From positions 154,895-218,894 of the forward strand of contig SIJG01000054.1 of NCBI GenBank assembly GCA_023374025.1: a DNA stretch of 64,000 bases. Direction: 5' to 3'. The stretch comes from Heterodera schachtii (lineage: Eukaryota; Nematoda; Chromadorea; Rhabditida; Heteroderidae). Under the pieces are notes generated by a model. The model ran no database searches. It had not been told where the DNA came from and was given only the letters and a program-made list of their open reading frames with translations. Shown here in pieces: positions 1 through 13,060 of this stretch; position 1 is the first letter of the stretch, and each line of letters opens with the position of its first letter. Made by a program: the position numbers and the translations under genes.

Positions 1-2230
1 AAGTAAATACTGTTAAAAGCAATTAATTACCTAAATGCCATTAATGTTAAAATAAAAAAATTATTATTTATTGAAAATTGAAGACTAAATAATATAGCAA
101 AAAAAATACGTTAAATATTTTTAAAATATTTAAAAATAATTTAAAAGAACATTAAACATAAAATTTGTAAATACTTAAATTAGGCTATTGAAGATATGAA
201 CAAAATAAAAAATTATACAATTTATAACTATTATTTACATGTAATAAAAAATGAAAAAAAAAACCTTAATTTTTGTAATTTATGTCTAAAAACTGTATTA
301 TTTTTGAAGGCATTTAAACAACAACATTTAATTTGTGATTAAATACAGGTATTTTAAAAAAAAATCACATAAAAATAAATTAAAAATTTAATTATTTAAT
401 TTTGAGCAAGTTTTATTTTTATTTACAAACATAAGTTTATGAAATTTAATAAAATCAAAATATAATAAATATCGATACAGTTTAACGCATAAAAAGAAAA
501 TGAAATTACTATAATTTATTGCAATAATTAAAAAATTTGCTAAAAATTGTATTTCTCTATCATTGAAAAGATGACATTTGAAAAAAATAGAGTATAATTA
601 GCATAGAACCAATTGATTTAATTTATAGCTATAATAATAAAAGAATTACCTAAAAATATATAAGTCTTTAAATTATTGATTTAAAACAATTAAATAAAAT
701 AATAGATTAATAATTTAAGCAAAATTGTGATAAAAAATCGACCAAAATTAATTAAAAAATATCTTTATAATCATTAAATTCCAAAAAATTTTTAAATTGA
801 AAAAATAAATAAAAAGAAACAAAAAAATTGAACTCATCTAAATCGATACCTAGTACGGGTTTAACAACATTAGAGTAAAAAAGTAAATTAGGAATAATTG
901 TTTAATTCTAGGATAAAAAATGAAACAATAAATAATAAATATAAATTATTTTGCATTATTAATAAATATAATCAAATTTTGAAGGAATAAAAATTCTCAA
1001 GTTTATTTATTTTATCTAATGATGTATTAGATAAATTATAATTTGACAAGAAAATTATTCTCAACAATTTGAATCAATTTTAGAAGAACAAAATTCATTG
1101 TCACATAAATATATTGAGCTTTTTCATTTTAGAAATAATAATTTTATTAAAAAATAATGAAAAATTTTTTTATTATTGCTAACAAAAGCTCTAATTTGGA
1201 CAAGAAAATCTAACATGTCACATATTCAAAAATATCATTAATCAAACTTTAAAAAAATCAGAATTTGTAAAAAATTAAATTTTTTTTAAATGCATGAAAA
1301 ATTGATTAAAATCAATTATTCACAATTAATGTCAATGCAAATGCCAATCAAATGTTATTGCCAACAAGAGCGTATCCAGGGGAGGTTGATCAGGAAAAAT
1401 TCTCCGCCTAAATTTCATTTCTGGCGCAAATCCAATGTCAATGGAGCTACGGTAGAGAATTGAATAAAATTAGAAAAAACAAAATAATAATAATAATTAA
1501 TAATTTTGCATTAATTAAATAAATATATTATACAAATGTTTCAATTAACGATAATGAATAATTAAATTTTATTTTCTAATTTATATATATTTTTCAATAC
1601 GCAATAAGAAAAATACACAAATTTTAAAAATTTTCAAAAAATTTTGTAAAAGAAAAAAGAAAATTTTTTTCGCAAAGATAATAGTGCCGATGCTTGCTCT
1701 AGTTTTTCCTAAAATATTCTTGAATTTAATTTGTAATAAGGTTATTGCGTTAAAAGTAATAAATTTACAAATATCATATTTAATTCTTAATTGAAACACT
1801 CACTTTTATTTCTAAAATTTTGTAAGAATAAATTTTTATTTACACTCTTCTTTTAATTGTTGATTGAATTTAAATCGCCTATTTTCATTTTCTTATTTTT
1901 TTAGAGAAAACTCAAAAATGAATTTATCAATGCATAAATAGATTAAATAATTTGTTAACATTTTAAAAAATATTCAAAAAAAATATAGCATTTAATATTT
2001 GAATTCTATAAAAGATAAATTATTTGTTTTGAACAAAAAAGCTTGCAAAAAGGCAATTAAACACCGAAATTTTTTTTTTATTCCAATTGAAAGAAATAAA
2101 CAAAGATTTACAAATATTTAAATTAATTAAGTGGGGAATTTTCAATTATTTTTTTGGCATTGTGATATTAATGATAGCATTTTTAGAATTTGTATCAAAT
2201 TAATTTCATTAAGGATGAATCTTTTTTCTT
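1..2230. other. gene-free AT-rich DNA, mostly A-rich strand
   Basis: No coding region is supported here. The first 1.45 kb is dominated by A runs and short AT words on the given strand; 1.45-2.2 kb is mixed. The only open frame of note (1581-1799, minus strand) is made of Phe, Ile and Lys codons, as expected from 80% AT sequence, and has no recognisable domain. A short GC-richer patch at about 1367-1455 may be an old insertion fragment, but I cannot name it. Confidence 0.7.
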
Positions 2231-4700
2231 ATATTTATAATATATAGAATTTTATATTAAAATTATATTACACTTACATTTTATAAATTCTTGGTACTGC
2301 CTCATTTCAATCGTCATTTGTTTCATCGTGCATTTCCTAGCTTTTTTTATTATTGAATTCTTGCCTTCATAACTTTTTTTACGAACCAATTTTTAGCGCC
2401 AATTTCTTATTCTCGTTTATTGTTTTTTTTTGTTCGCAATACCAAAACTTGTTTAATATATTTATTAGCTTTTTAAATTATTAATTAATAACATAATTTA
2501 GAAAAGTGAAATAATTAATTAAGATGAATTTATGTAATTTAATTTTCTTTTATAAATTTCATCTAGAAATGAGAAAAAATTTTCTCGTGATTAATTTAAA
2601 AAATTCATTAAAATAATAAAATACTAAAATACAAAAATTCTTTATTTAATAATCAAACAATTATTAGTCAAGAAAATACAAAATAAAGTTCTAATTATCA
2701 ATATAATTAAAGGTATGAGTTAAATTTAATATCATGTCGTTTTTTCAAATTTACTTAAGAGCATAAGCACTATAAAAAAATTTCCCATACTTTGTTAATC
2801 TATACAATCAGATATCAAACAAAAACATTTTTTCTGAAAGATTTTTTTTTGAATAAATTAATAACAGCGAATTTTATTTTATCTTTTTTTTCCACTTAAC
2901 ACAATCTAAATTATAAATTATTTTAGTTTTAAATGTTTTTTTTTTCATTACGTCTTTTAATATTAGATCTGATTATATAAGATTCGCATTTTAAAGCTTA
3001 TTTAACTTATTATATAAAATAAACAAAAGAAAATTTTATAATTAAATATTTGTTAGGGTATATATTTAGAAAGAATAGAAATTATAAATCTATTATAAAA
3101 GGATTAATAATAAATACGGCAAAACATAGTCATTACTTTAATTTTTGAAAATTAACATATGTATTTATAATTAAACAAAATTAAAAATGATAAATTAAAT
3201 TTAAAAATTTTGCCATATTTAAAAAATATATTTTATTTATTTCGAGTTGCTGATGATTTAAACTTACAGCTTTCAATCTACAAAACAATTTTATCACAAA
3301 AAAAATACAATTTTACCCCCGAAACTTGAGAAATAGTACAGTCTTTGTATTTTTTTTAAACTTTATTTTACATATCAAAAATAAATAATTAATGATTAAT
3401 TTAAAAAAATATTATTTTATTTAAAATTTATGGTCGATCATATTTCTTATAAAAAAATTTTTTTTTATCAAAATAGAAATTTTAACATTGTTTAACATTA
3501 ACAACAATAAAAATTGGATTATGTTTTTTTAAAATGTAGGAATATATTATTACATTATAATTATAATTTCTTTTCTCCGAAATTAGGTAGATCTAGAAAA
3601 CTTTTGTCTTTTATCTAAAAATAAATGTATTTTTAAAATGAATTTATCCGTCTTATGCAATATTTTTAATTTCGATAGATAAATCCATTTGATAATTTTC
3701 ACTTTTCTTTTCCGGTTTTGTATTAATTTTTTTGCTCTTTTGCCCTTTCGCGGTTTATTGCTTATATTTATTAATCATTTTCTGATCATAACATGTCTTC
3801 TGTAATATGAACAAAATGTTAAGGAATATAAATTATTGATTTTTTATACTTTTTTATAAGAATATAATTAAACTAAATTTTTTGTGTTGCTTCAAATGCT
3901 TATCCATTCCTGTCGTATTTCCTCTTTTACGTAAGATTTGCGTTCCACAAATTCGGTTTTACTTTTTGAACATTTATTTTTTATAGTTTATAAATCTATT
4001 TATCTTTATTATTTACTTTACTAATTCATAAAGCTTTTTTAAATTTTTATTAGCATATTTTTTCATAAAAACTAAAAATAAAAGTTTTATGTTATTAAAA
4101 AATTTGTAAAAATGTATTTTTATTCTTAAATTTATAATAATTATTTGTCCTAATAAGTTGTTTAATTTATAATATATTTTAATTTTTATGTTTTTTATTA
4201 TTTAAGAATTGGCATATTCAGAAAATTTCCTAATTACTAGAGACAAGCTGCCAATTGGTTTTCCCTATTATGATTTCCATAAATCGTTTATATTTTACTG
4301 ACAAGGCAATTCTTTCATTCATTTTTTAATATTTTAAATTTTTTCTCTTGGCACATATTTTTTAGTGGATCATTAAAACAAGGGCGATTCATAGCATTTT
4401 AGAAAAGTTATGATTTTTGGCAAGAAATATGCTTAGACTTTTAGAATTAAGTCAGTAATTTCTGCTTTAGGTTTAATTAGAAAATTAATTGTTAATTGTT
4501 AAATGATCAATTATTTTATTCTTTTTTTCATTCGCCGCCTTAAAGCTTCCTTTGTTTCTTTGTTGCCGCAGCATTTTCGGTTTTAATAAATTAATTTTTA
4601 TAGAGTGATTCGGATGTTGCTATAAAAATAACAAATTTATTTTGGTATAAACAATTATTTATTACAAAAAAATTTTATTCGAAAATTTTTTGAATCCAAA
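2230..4700. other. gene-free T-rich domain
   Basis: The strand composition switches to T-rich near 2.2 kb and stays so. Short GC-richer islands of 20-60 bp (for example about 2293-2335, 3700-3760, 3890-3960, 4240-4275, 4540-4580) interrupt long T runs every few hundred bases. No open frame, splice-linked exon series or RNA gene could be recognised. See the findings on skew domains and on ATCTCATG words. Confidence 0.65.
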
Positions 4701-4909
4701 TTCCAGTTGAAAATATCAGTTATTTGTCCTGTCTCAACTTTTCCAGAATCCAGTTTCCAACCTATTTTCGTCCAATCTTATTTCTGTTAAAATGGATGAA
4801 AACATACTGTTTAAAAAAATTTGGCCAAGTTTGAGCAAAGTTATGGCCAAAAGACCCAAGCAACCCGGTTTTCAAACATTTTCAGCTATAACTTTTTTGA
4901 AACCTAACG

Positions 4910-4957
4910 AAATTTTTTGAAATTTTGTAGGCTAATAGAGTCACATAGGGCTATCGA
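4910..4957 (+). repeat. left arm of inverted repeat
   Basis: This arm pairs with 5092-5140. The matching block runs from an A/T stretch through GTAGGCTAATAGAG to a CACATAGGGCT block. Small differences (for example TCGA against the partner's complement GCGA) show the arms have drifted. Confidence 0.6.
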
Positions 4958-5091
4958 CTAATAGCAAGAAAATAAAAAACAAAAATATTTTCTTACAGAA
5001 ATTTTTAATTATAAATAAAATTATTTTGTTCATCAACAATTCTGATCAAAACTTTCTTATAACGAACAAAATAAAGTGATCTTGTTATCAA

Positions 5092-5140
5092 TCGCTAGCC
5101 CTATGTGTCCTCTATTAGCCTACAAAATTTCAAAAAATTT
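5092..5140 (-). repeat. right arm of inverted repeat
   Basis: Complementary to 4910-4957. Part of this arm is also found at about 36452-36480, which supports a dispersed repeat family. Confidence 0.6.
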
Positions 5141-5199
5141 AGTTATTAACAAAAGTTATAGGCAGTTTTTGGTTGAAAATTTCCATTTGATGGCTTTTA

Positions 5200-8100
5200 T
5201 ATAACGACATAGCACCTTATGTATTACCTTTTTTATTCACTTCATATGTTAGAAAATTGCAATGAAATAGATTTTATTCAATCTAATAATTAGTCTGATT
5301 AAAGGATTTATAATTTTTTTAACTTATTTCTTTAACCTTTTGGTTGTATACAATTTTTTTCTCTTAATTTTTTCTTGTCAGTATTGGTTATATTTTGTTG
5401 AAATATTTTATATGATAAAATTATTACTCGCTCTCGCGCCAAACACTGTAGCTGTCGGAATCAGTAAAACTCACATCTGGTTATTTTGAGACTTTTTTTT
5501 ATCTATGAAATTCTTCAATGATTAGTTTTATTTCTTAGTCATAATGCATTTAATTTAATAATTTAACAGATAATAATTTTGATTAAATAATTATTTTTTG
5601 GGCAATAGCAAATGTTCGCTATTTAAATGCCGTTTTATTTAAAAATTTTTATGGGAATCTTCTTCTACATTTAAACTTCGTATGAATATTTATTTAATTT
5701 AAAATTAAATTGCTATTATAATGATTATTTAATTCTTTCCTATCACTTATTTTAAATAATGCAATTCAGTTTTATGTAGTTTTGGGTTCTGTTTTAGAAA
5801 CTCTAAAAAATTTTGAAAATTAATACAAAAAAAGGTATGAAATTAAACTCCCATGTTCTGATACAATATTTATTTGGGTCGATAAATATAATAGAATGAT
5901 TCAAGTAAATACAAGTTATTTTTTAAAGTTCGTCATTAAAATTATTTTAATTATTTTAATTTTGTTTGAAATTTTTAAGTTGTTATTTTTTTTAAAACGC
6001 ACATTTATTATTTATTAATTGAGCCTGATATCAACCCAAATATCTTAAAAACTTTATTTGAAAAAACAATTAATTTGAGTGTCGTCTCACCACCAGAATT
6101 AAAAATTTATGTTCCACTAATTAACTTTATGCTTAATAGAAGTTGAATCTGTAGGTATTTTTCTTTTATATATTTATGTATTCATTTATACAATTCAAAA
6201 TTCGCCGTGATTATATAAAAAGATTCAATGCGGGTAAAAGAGCAAGCTTTCGTTTTCGCTCATAAATCTCTCTTTGATTTTTTTCGATATTTTTTATTTT
6301 AAGCTTGTTGAAATGTTTTTTTAGAATTCAGCTAATTTTTAAATTTATATAAAATATAAGCATAATTTGTTTTTCTACTGTCATTTTTATTTTGATTAAA
6401 TCGTGTTGTGAACAAAATTATGTCGTAAGGACAAGCAATGTTCATTTTTGAGAAATCGCCAAAAGATTTTAAAGTAGAATATTGTATAATATTCTAATTA
6501 TTACAATATATAAAATTAATATTTATAAGGTTTTTATGAAAAAATCTCGCGCTAGCAACGATATTACTTTCTATTTATTTGTGAAGAGTTTTAGGTAAGA
6601 AAACATATTTTAACTTTGTTATTGTTGTTGGGATATAATGCAAAAATAATGCATTATTACAAGTGCTAATGATTTTTTAATTATTATTTTTTTGATATCA
6701 ACATTCAAAAATTTATTAGCTTTTTAGGTGTTCTGATTTTACTATATACTCATTCTTGTGTCGTGTTTTTTTTCTGACATTTTTATTTTTGCGACGTGGT
6801 ATTCTTTTGGTTGCGTATTCTCTTCATTTTACATTTATTAAACCACATTTTGTTAGTCCTTTATAAACATTGTTTGTCTCAAATTTTATTTTATTTTTAA
6901 AATTTGTTTCTTGTAAGCTTTAATTATAATCCTTTAGAATATTAATTAATTTTTACAGTAGATACAGTCTTATTAACAATTAATAATCATGCATTTTATT
7001 AATGTCAATTCTCGGGTTGCTTCATCCATTTTGTTCGTCTTGATTCTGCTAAAATCTAGTCAAACAATGTAATATATTTCCACGTGGCTCGACCACTCAT
7101 AATAGAATTATTTGCATATTCAAGACTAAGTAGTCCAAGATCTATTTAGTTTGCATTTTTTTAAATTATATTACTAATTTAATTTTGATTATAATATTAA
7201 TTTATTTTAAGTATTAATTTTCGCATTATCTCTGTGTAATTTAACAAATCAATATGGTTAATTTTGAAATTTTAATTATTTTTATTATTATTTTCAATTT
7301 TAAATAATTTTTGTTTTTATGTATCTTTGCTAATTTTAGTTTAAATAATTTGTTTGTGTTTGGATTGCGTATATTTGAATATTATACAATAATTTTAATA
7401 AGAAAACGCCAACAGCAGGGGTTTTAAATTTATATGAGTTTTAAATTAATTCTCTTTTGCTTTTATTATTAATTAAACGAAAAATATAAATTTTCCTTTT
7501 TTTTTACTTAGGTATTCAATCACCGAGCCAAGGTTTTTTTGGTAAGATTTTCAATTGTTCAATCAAGTTTGCTCCAGGTTGATTTTACTCGATCTCATAT
7601 GATTAATATTACTTTTATGTCCATTTATTTAAAAAAATTAATAAGTCCTTTTTTTTTCTTTGATATAATATTTTAATTATTTAATTTTGTCAAAAAAATT
7701 TTATTTGAAAACTATTTTTTTAATTCAACATTACTGTTAGAGATAAACGTTACCAATTAGTGCGCAGTAGAATTCTCTCCATATTTAAATCGCTTAACGA
7801 TATAGAACCTTTTATTATCTTTTTATTTTCTTAAATATTAAATAAGTGTATAATGATATTGCTATAGTGTTTTTTCAAAAAACAAATTATTATAAAATTT
7901 TTTGGTAAACTTTTATCAAAAAATTTCTTAATTGCATTATATATGATCGACATTTTTTAATATTTTTCAAACTTTTTATTTCAAAAATCAAAAACTAACC
8001 ATGAACAAGATTTCCTAGACACTTTTGATTTTTTTAATTGCTCAAATGACACGGGATAATTAGTATCTTTAACATATTTTATTCTCAAAATATACATGTT

Positions 8101-10100
8101 TTCTTAATGAAATTATAACAACAAACAACATTAACTCAGATATTATTAAATTGTACATAGTATCTTTATCTTAGTGTTTCGAAAGCATTTTTTAAAATTT
8201 TTATATATCTTTTTAAATATTTAGATGACTTTAGATATATAATTTACAACTTGTCTTTTCCTTTAAATTATAAATCTTAAATACTTATTTATTTTAAAAT
8301 AAATAATTATCTTTTTGATTTATTATTATTTTATATTAATATTTTTTCAAATTTTTATCTAACAAGCACGTATCTTTGCCGCAGCGAGCATTTTTTATGT
8401 AACCATTTTTTTTGTTTTAATAATAAATTCTTTTTTTAATTGAAATATACATTTTATAAAATTATGATTGCCAACTAATCTTGATGTTAAGTTTAATTCT
8501 TTTTTTTATATGCATTTATTTTTTTTTAATTTTATAGTTTAATTTGTAGAAATAATGCTTTTATTTCTATTAATGTTTTAAATTAGTGATTCATTTTGTA
8601 GTAATTTACAGAAAATAAACATTTTATTAAAAATTAATAATCAATTTTTTATTTGTTTTCTTTTGTAGGTAGAACGAATACAGTAATTATTTTAAATAAT
8701 TTTAATTTCATTATTTATGTTTATATAATTGTGCGCTTAAATCTTTTATTAGTAAGTTTAATTAAATTAGCAAAATGCTATGTTGAAATTAATTTTTTTA
8801 TCTTAATTAAAATTTTTATGCCTGAATAACCCGACGTGATACATCGGCGGCACGTGAAGAATTTGACGATTGACAAATAGAAAATATTAAATAAATAAAA
8901 AAAATTTTTTTTTGTGTTTTGGATTTAACTTCGCCTGTTTGCCAGAGTATCTTATCGGCCGAATAAAAGAATTGAATCTTTGTATTTGCGTATTTTATAA
9001 TTCCTTCATTAGATATTAATTTATTTTGATATTGAAATTTAAGTTTATATAATTTTTGTTGTTAAAAATTATTTATTAAATTAAAAATAATTTTATTCGG
9101 AAATATTTTACCAAATATTCATGTTTTTTTCACAGATAAATAATTAATTTTTTCTATTATTAATAATTATACGAAATTATTTAATATAAATTAATAATGT
9201 TTATTAAATCTGTTTAAGTGATTTTAATTTTTGGGTTTGTATTCGCGCGCGCAACATGAAGCGTTAAGACAGTGGTTCACGGCCGCCTCACGGTTGCTGG
9301 ATTACCTGATTGGGCAGTGCTAGCAATCGTTATTTTTTTAATAAGTTCATAACGATTTAATACTTTTCAAAGATCTTTAATATTTAATGACGCTGTCATA
9401 TTTAAAAAAGATTTGTTTAATGTTTCTGGCTTCTAATTTTACGAATATAGATAAGTGTTTTAATTTAAATGTATATTAATTTTGTCTTCCAATTAACATA
9501 ATAATATATTTATCGATTCCCGATTTTTTACGATATTTTTTTACAAATTCAATATGTTATTATTAGAGAAATTATTATTTTATTAAATAAAGAAATTTAA
9601 TAATTGAAATAATTTTTTGTGTTGTTTTACTTTCTTTTTTCATTTATAGTAATTAATTTTCAGATTTATTTTAATACTACTAACTCTTAACACATTGACA
9701 TTGTAAATTTTATAAATTTAATTTTAATCAATTTTATTTTCCTGTTTTTTTTCTGATGAATTTATCTGTTTTAGTGTATGAGAATCGATAACTTTTTAAG
9801 CCTAGTCATTTTCTCGTTTATTAAAATTAATTATCAGTTATTTTTTTATTATTTGTTTATTTCATTTATAACATTTTACCAATTTTAATAAAAGATTATT
9901 AATTTATAATAAAGATTTTAATCAAATTCAGCAATTCGCTTCATTGCAGCAGGCATTTCATTCTTAATCTACTACATTCAGTGTACGAATTATTATTTTC
10001 CTTCATATTATTTTTACTGGTTATATCTGTTGTCATCTCATCGCTTTGTAATATAAATTAAATTTATTTTACATATTTAAATTTTCGAGTTAAATTTTTA
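5200..10100. other. gene-free T-rich domain with small GC-richer islands
   Basis: Long T-rich sequence without coding frames. GC-richer islands lie at about 5430-5490, 6200-6260, 6545-6570, 6755-6830, 7010-7100, 7520-7590, 8370-8400, 8820-8870, 8930-8965 and 9240-9325. The one at 9240-9325 includes a CGCGCGC run. None folds into a tRNA that I can see and none resembles rRNA or a known small nuclear RNA. Their function is unknown and they may be transposon remnants. Confidence 0.6.
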
Positions 10101-11200
10101 TATTATTGAGGTTTCACAATAAATTAAAATTATAGTGAAAATTTTGCTTTCATTTAAAATTATTTATGAAAACCAAAGAAATTTGATCGGTTTGCAATAT
10201 TTAAATTAGTATTTAATGGAGAAAATTCAAATTATGATTTTATTTTAAATCTTTAAAATTAATCTAAAAACAAATAAAAAAGAATACATTTATCTTAAGC
10301 GAATAGAAATTCCACAGTGATAAATTTACATCACATAGTCAAAAAGTGAATACCACCTAAATATAAATGATTCCTCGGATATTTATTAGTCAAAATTATA
10401 CAATTGAAAAAATATATAATATAAATTGATCATTGTTTGAACAGACGCCTAGATAAACAAATTAGTTAATTGTAAAATAAATCCTAATTAATATATACGA
10501 TATCTATAATAAAAAATAAATGATAAATAAGAATAGGAAAACGGAAAACAGATAACCGAAAGGAAAAGAGCAAGGTAAGTGTAAGAAAAAAACAGAAAGA
10601 TAACGAAAAAGAAATAAATATAAAATAAATACATAATATTTAATACAAGAAAAGTGATTCCTTTACTAAAAAAAAAAATAGTAATCAAAATTAACTTATC
10701 AGACCCTCCCGAATACCTAAGTCGAATTCAAAAAAAGTCCGCATAATCAAGAAAGAAAAAGAAGAAATCGAAAAGAAAAAAAAGAAAGCGGAAGATATTC
10801 AAAAAACAGAAAAACTAAGATATATAGAAAAAAGATAATAATAAAATTGTCAATAAAAACAGGTTGCCAAAAAATAGTCTTTCGTCAGAAGATGCCGAAA
10901 AAGATATTGCCTAATATTTGGCAAAAATAAATTGCAAATGTATTTTATGGATTGAAAATTAAATATCAGAAAAATAAAGCAGAAATATAATAAAAATAAT
11001 ATATTTTATTATAAAGCAACATATATTTTTAAAAATACGGAAAAATATTTAAATAACTAAGTGACAATCTATAATATTCAACCAAACATAAAAAAGTTAA
11101 TTAATAAAAATAATAGTTTAAAAAGTTAAATAAATTTATCTAATTTATATATTTGGAAATCGTAATTACAATGAGTCTGAAAAAAAACAACAGAAATTTG
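10100..11200. other. A-rich domain with purine-rich tract
   Basis: Strand composition flips from T-rich to A-rich at about 10.1 kb. Within it, roughly 10520-10830 is strongly purine-rich on the given strand (many AAGAAAAAG-type words). Its complement gives an apparent 66-residue Phe/Tyr/Ile-rich frame at 10488-10688, which I treat as a composition artefact. No gene is supported. Confidence 0.6.
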
Positions 11201-12745
11201 TGAACCATTTCATGCATTTTAAACAAAAAATGTCGAAAATTTTTGTAATTTGTTGTTTGAGTTTGGCTTTTGCAAACATCTAGATATCTTGAACATAAAT
11301 CTGAATATTTTAAAAATGCTTATGTATTATTTTGATATTTATTTAATTATTAAAATTTAATTTTTTTTTTTCAAAATAATTCTAAACTTTAAAGAGTGTA
11401 GCATTTAAGTATTAATAAGAGTTTTTTTTAAATAGGGAGTAGCTTTTTCAATTTTATTTTTATTATGTTGCCACATGTTATTTTTGTTACATTATTTGAG
11501 TTGTTGCTTTAATTTATTTAAATTGATGCTTTTAATTTATTTAGTTTTATTTATAAGTTTACATTAAAAACTCTTTTGAGTAGACTAATAGAAAAAATTA
11601 CTTTTTATTCTTGTTTTCTTTTTTTTACAATTTGTGATTGTTCTTAAAACTTAAGCATTTATCGTAATAAGCCGGCCACTTCTCAGGGATCGGTATCGCT
11701 TTAATCACTTGCATCACAAATGTTTACTTCTTTTGTGAAGTTTAGGTTTTTTATTTGAGTTTGTTTTGCTATAATTACACTTTTATGATTTATTATCTTA
11801 ATTAAAGAAAAATTTAATTTTTCTTATTTTTTTATTTTTTAGTTCGTTAAAAAATTTCATTAACAATTAAAAGTGAATTCATTATATTTAAAATGTTTGA
11901 TAATTATTTTATTTTTGAAGATGATTAATTATGTCTATGTTAAAAAAAATTTTTTTGAAGCTTTTTACTTGTATTTTTGTTAATAAATTTCTTAATAATG
12001 TAATTTATTAATTCTAAAGAATATGAATGTCAAGTTTCGATATAAAAAATAAACTGACGTGACGTAAAACCTGTAACTTTACAGCAAATTTGAAATTTGA
12101 AATTTTTTATTAATTTGTTTTTAATATAAATGTAATTTATTTATTTTTTAAAAATGTGATATAACTTTTTTTAATTCATTTTTATATTTTATAAGCAGCA
12201 TCAATCATTTTTAATTAACTTTTAAAGCGCATAACAAATATTACTATTTAATAATATGTTTGATTATTTAAAAAATGCCATATGCTTATTTAATATAATA
12301 AATAAATTATATCTAATTTTAACTTGATATAAATAAAACAATTAATTCTTTTGTTTCAGTGAAAATAAATGTTTTATTTTATTACAAAGATGGAATTTAT
12401 TTAAAATCTTTGAAATTTATTAGACCTCAATTTTCGCGTTTTAACAAAAAACGAATTGGGGTAATAAAAACGAATCGGACAAAAACAGCATTTATTAAAA
12501 TTTGCATTTTTTAAATTAATTTTTCCAAATCTACAGTAATTCTTTAGCATAACATTAAATGCGGTAAAATAAATTTTAAATGAAACTAATAATTAGCTAA
12601 TTTTTATTGTTTCAATTAATGTTTGTTTTCAAATATTTTTAAGTTTCAAATTATTGAAAAAATCTCAAAAAGCCAATTGTGATTTTATTTTTTTTTTGCT
12701 ATGTATTATTAATTATTTAATATTTCAATTCCAATTACACTATTT
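11200..12745. other. gene-free T-rich DNA
   Basis: Composition flips back to T-rich. A GC-richer patch at about 11668-11720 (GCCGGCCACTTCTCAGGGAT) stands out but shows no recognisable RNA or protein feature. Nothing else is supported. Confidence 0.6.
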
Positions 12746-13060
12746 GATAAACAGATTTTCACCAAAAAAATGAACACTTTTTACGATTTTAAGCCAATTT
12801 TTAAGAAAAAGAAAAGTTTTGGGAGCGCCGGCAGTGCGATAAGCGCCGCAGGGAAAATTTTTTTTGAAAATTAGTAATTTTGGTAGCATTTATATTCAGC
12901 GAAATAAATCATTAAACACAAAAATTGAAAAAATTTGGGGAAGCCTGAAAATAAGGATAAATCTTAGAAATAAGGAAATTTTTAATTTCTAAGATTTTGC
13001 ACTTCCAAATAAAGACAAATCTTAACAATAAGGACACTTGGGAACTCTGTTCTATTGACA
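12745..13060. repeat. relic repeat fragments
   Basis: A short GC-rich block near 12820-12855 contains two GCGCCG words close together. At about 12950-13045 there is a run of related AATAAGGA / AAATCTTA words. Part of the latter resembles in reverse a stretch near 22640-22700. This suggests two decayed dispersed repeats. I could not find termini or a target-site duplication. Confidence 0.35.

Larger units (their letters stand above)
4700..5200. repeat. dispersed repeat with internal inverted repeat
   Basis: Two arms of about 48 bp face each other: 4910-4957 and 5092-5140. They share GAAATTTTGTAGGCTAATAG on one side and its complement on the other, with only a few mismatches and about 135 bp between them. 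The right-arm sequence (CTCTATTAGCCTRCAAAATT) recurs near 36452-36480, so this is a dispersed family and not a chance hairpin. No ORF is present. It is probably a decayed non-autonomous transposon, class unknown. Confidence 0.6.

Noticed and set aside
4825..4835. CCAAGTTTGAG, matching the 3' end of the nematode SL1 spliced leader
   Set aside because: Only 11 bases match. The upstream part of SL1 is absent, no splice donor follows, and it lies in a dispersed repeat.
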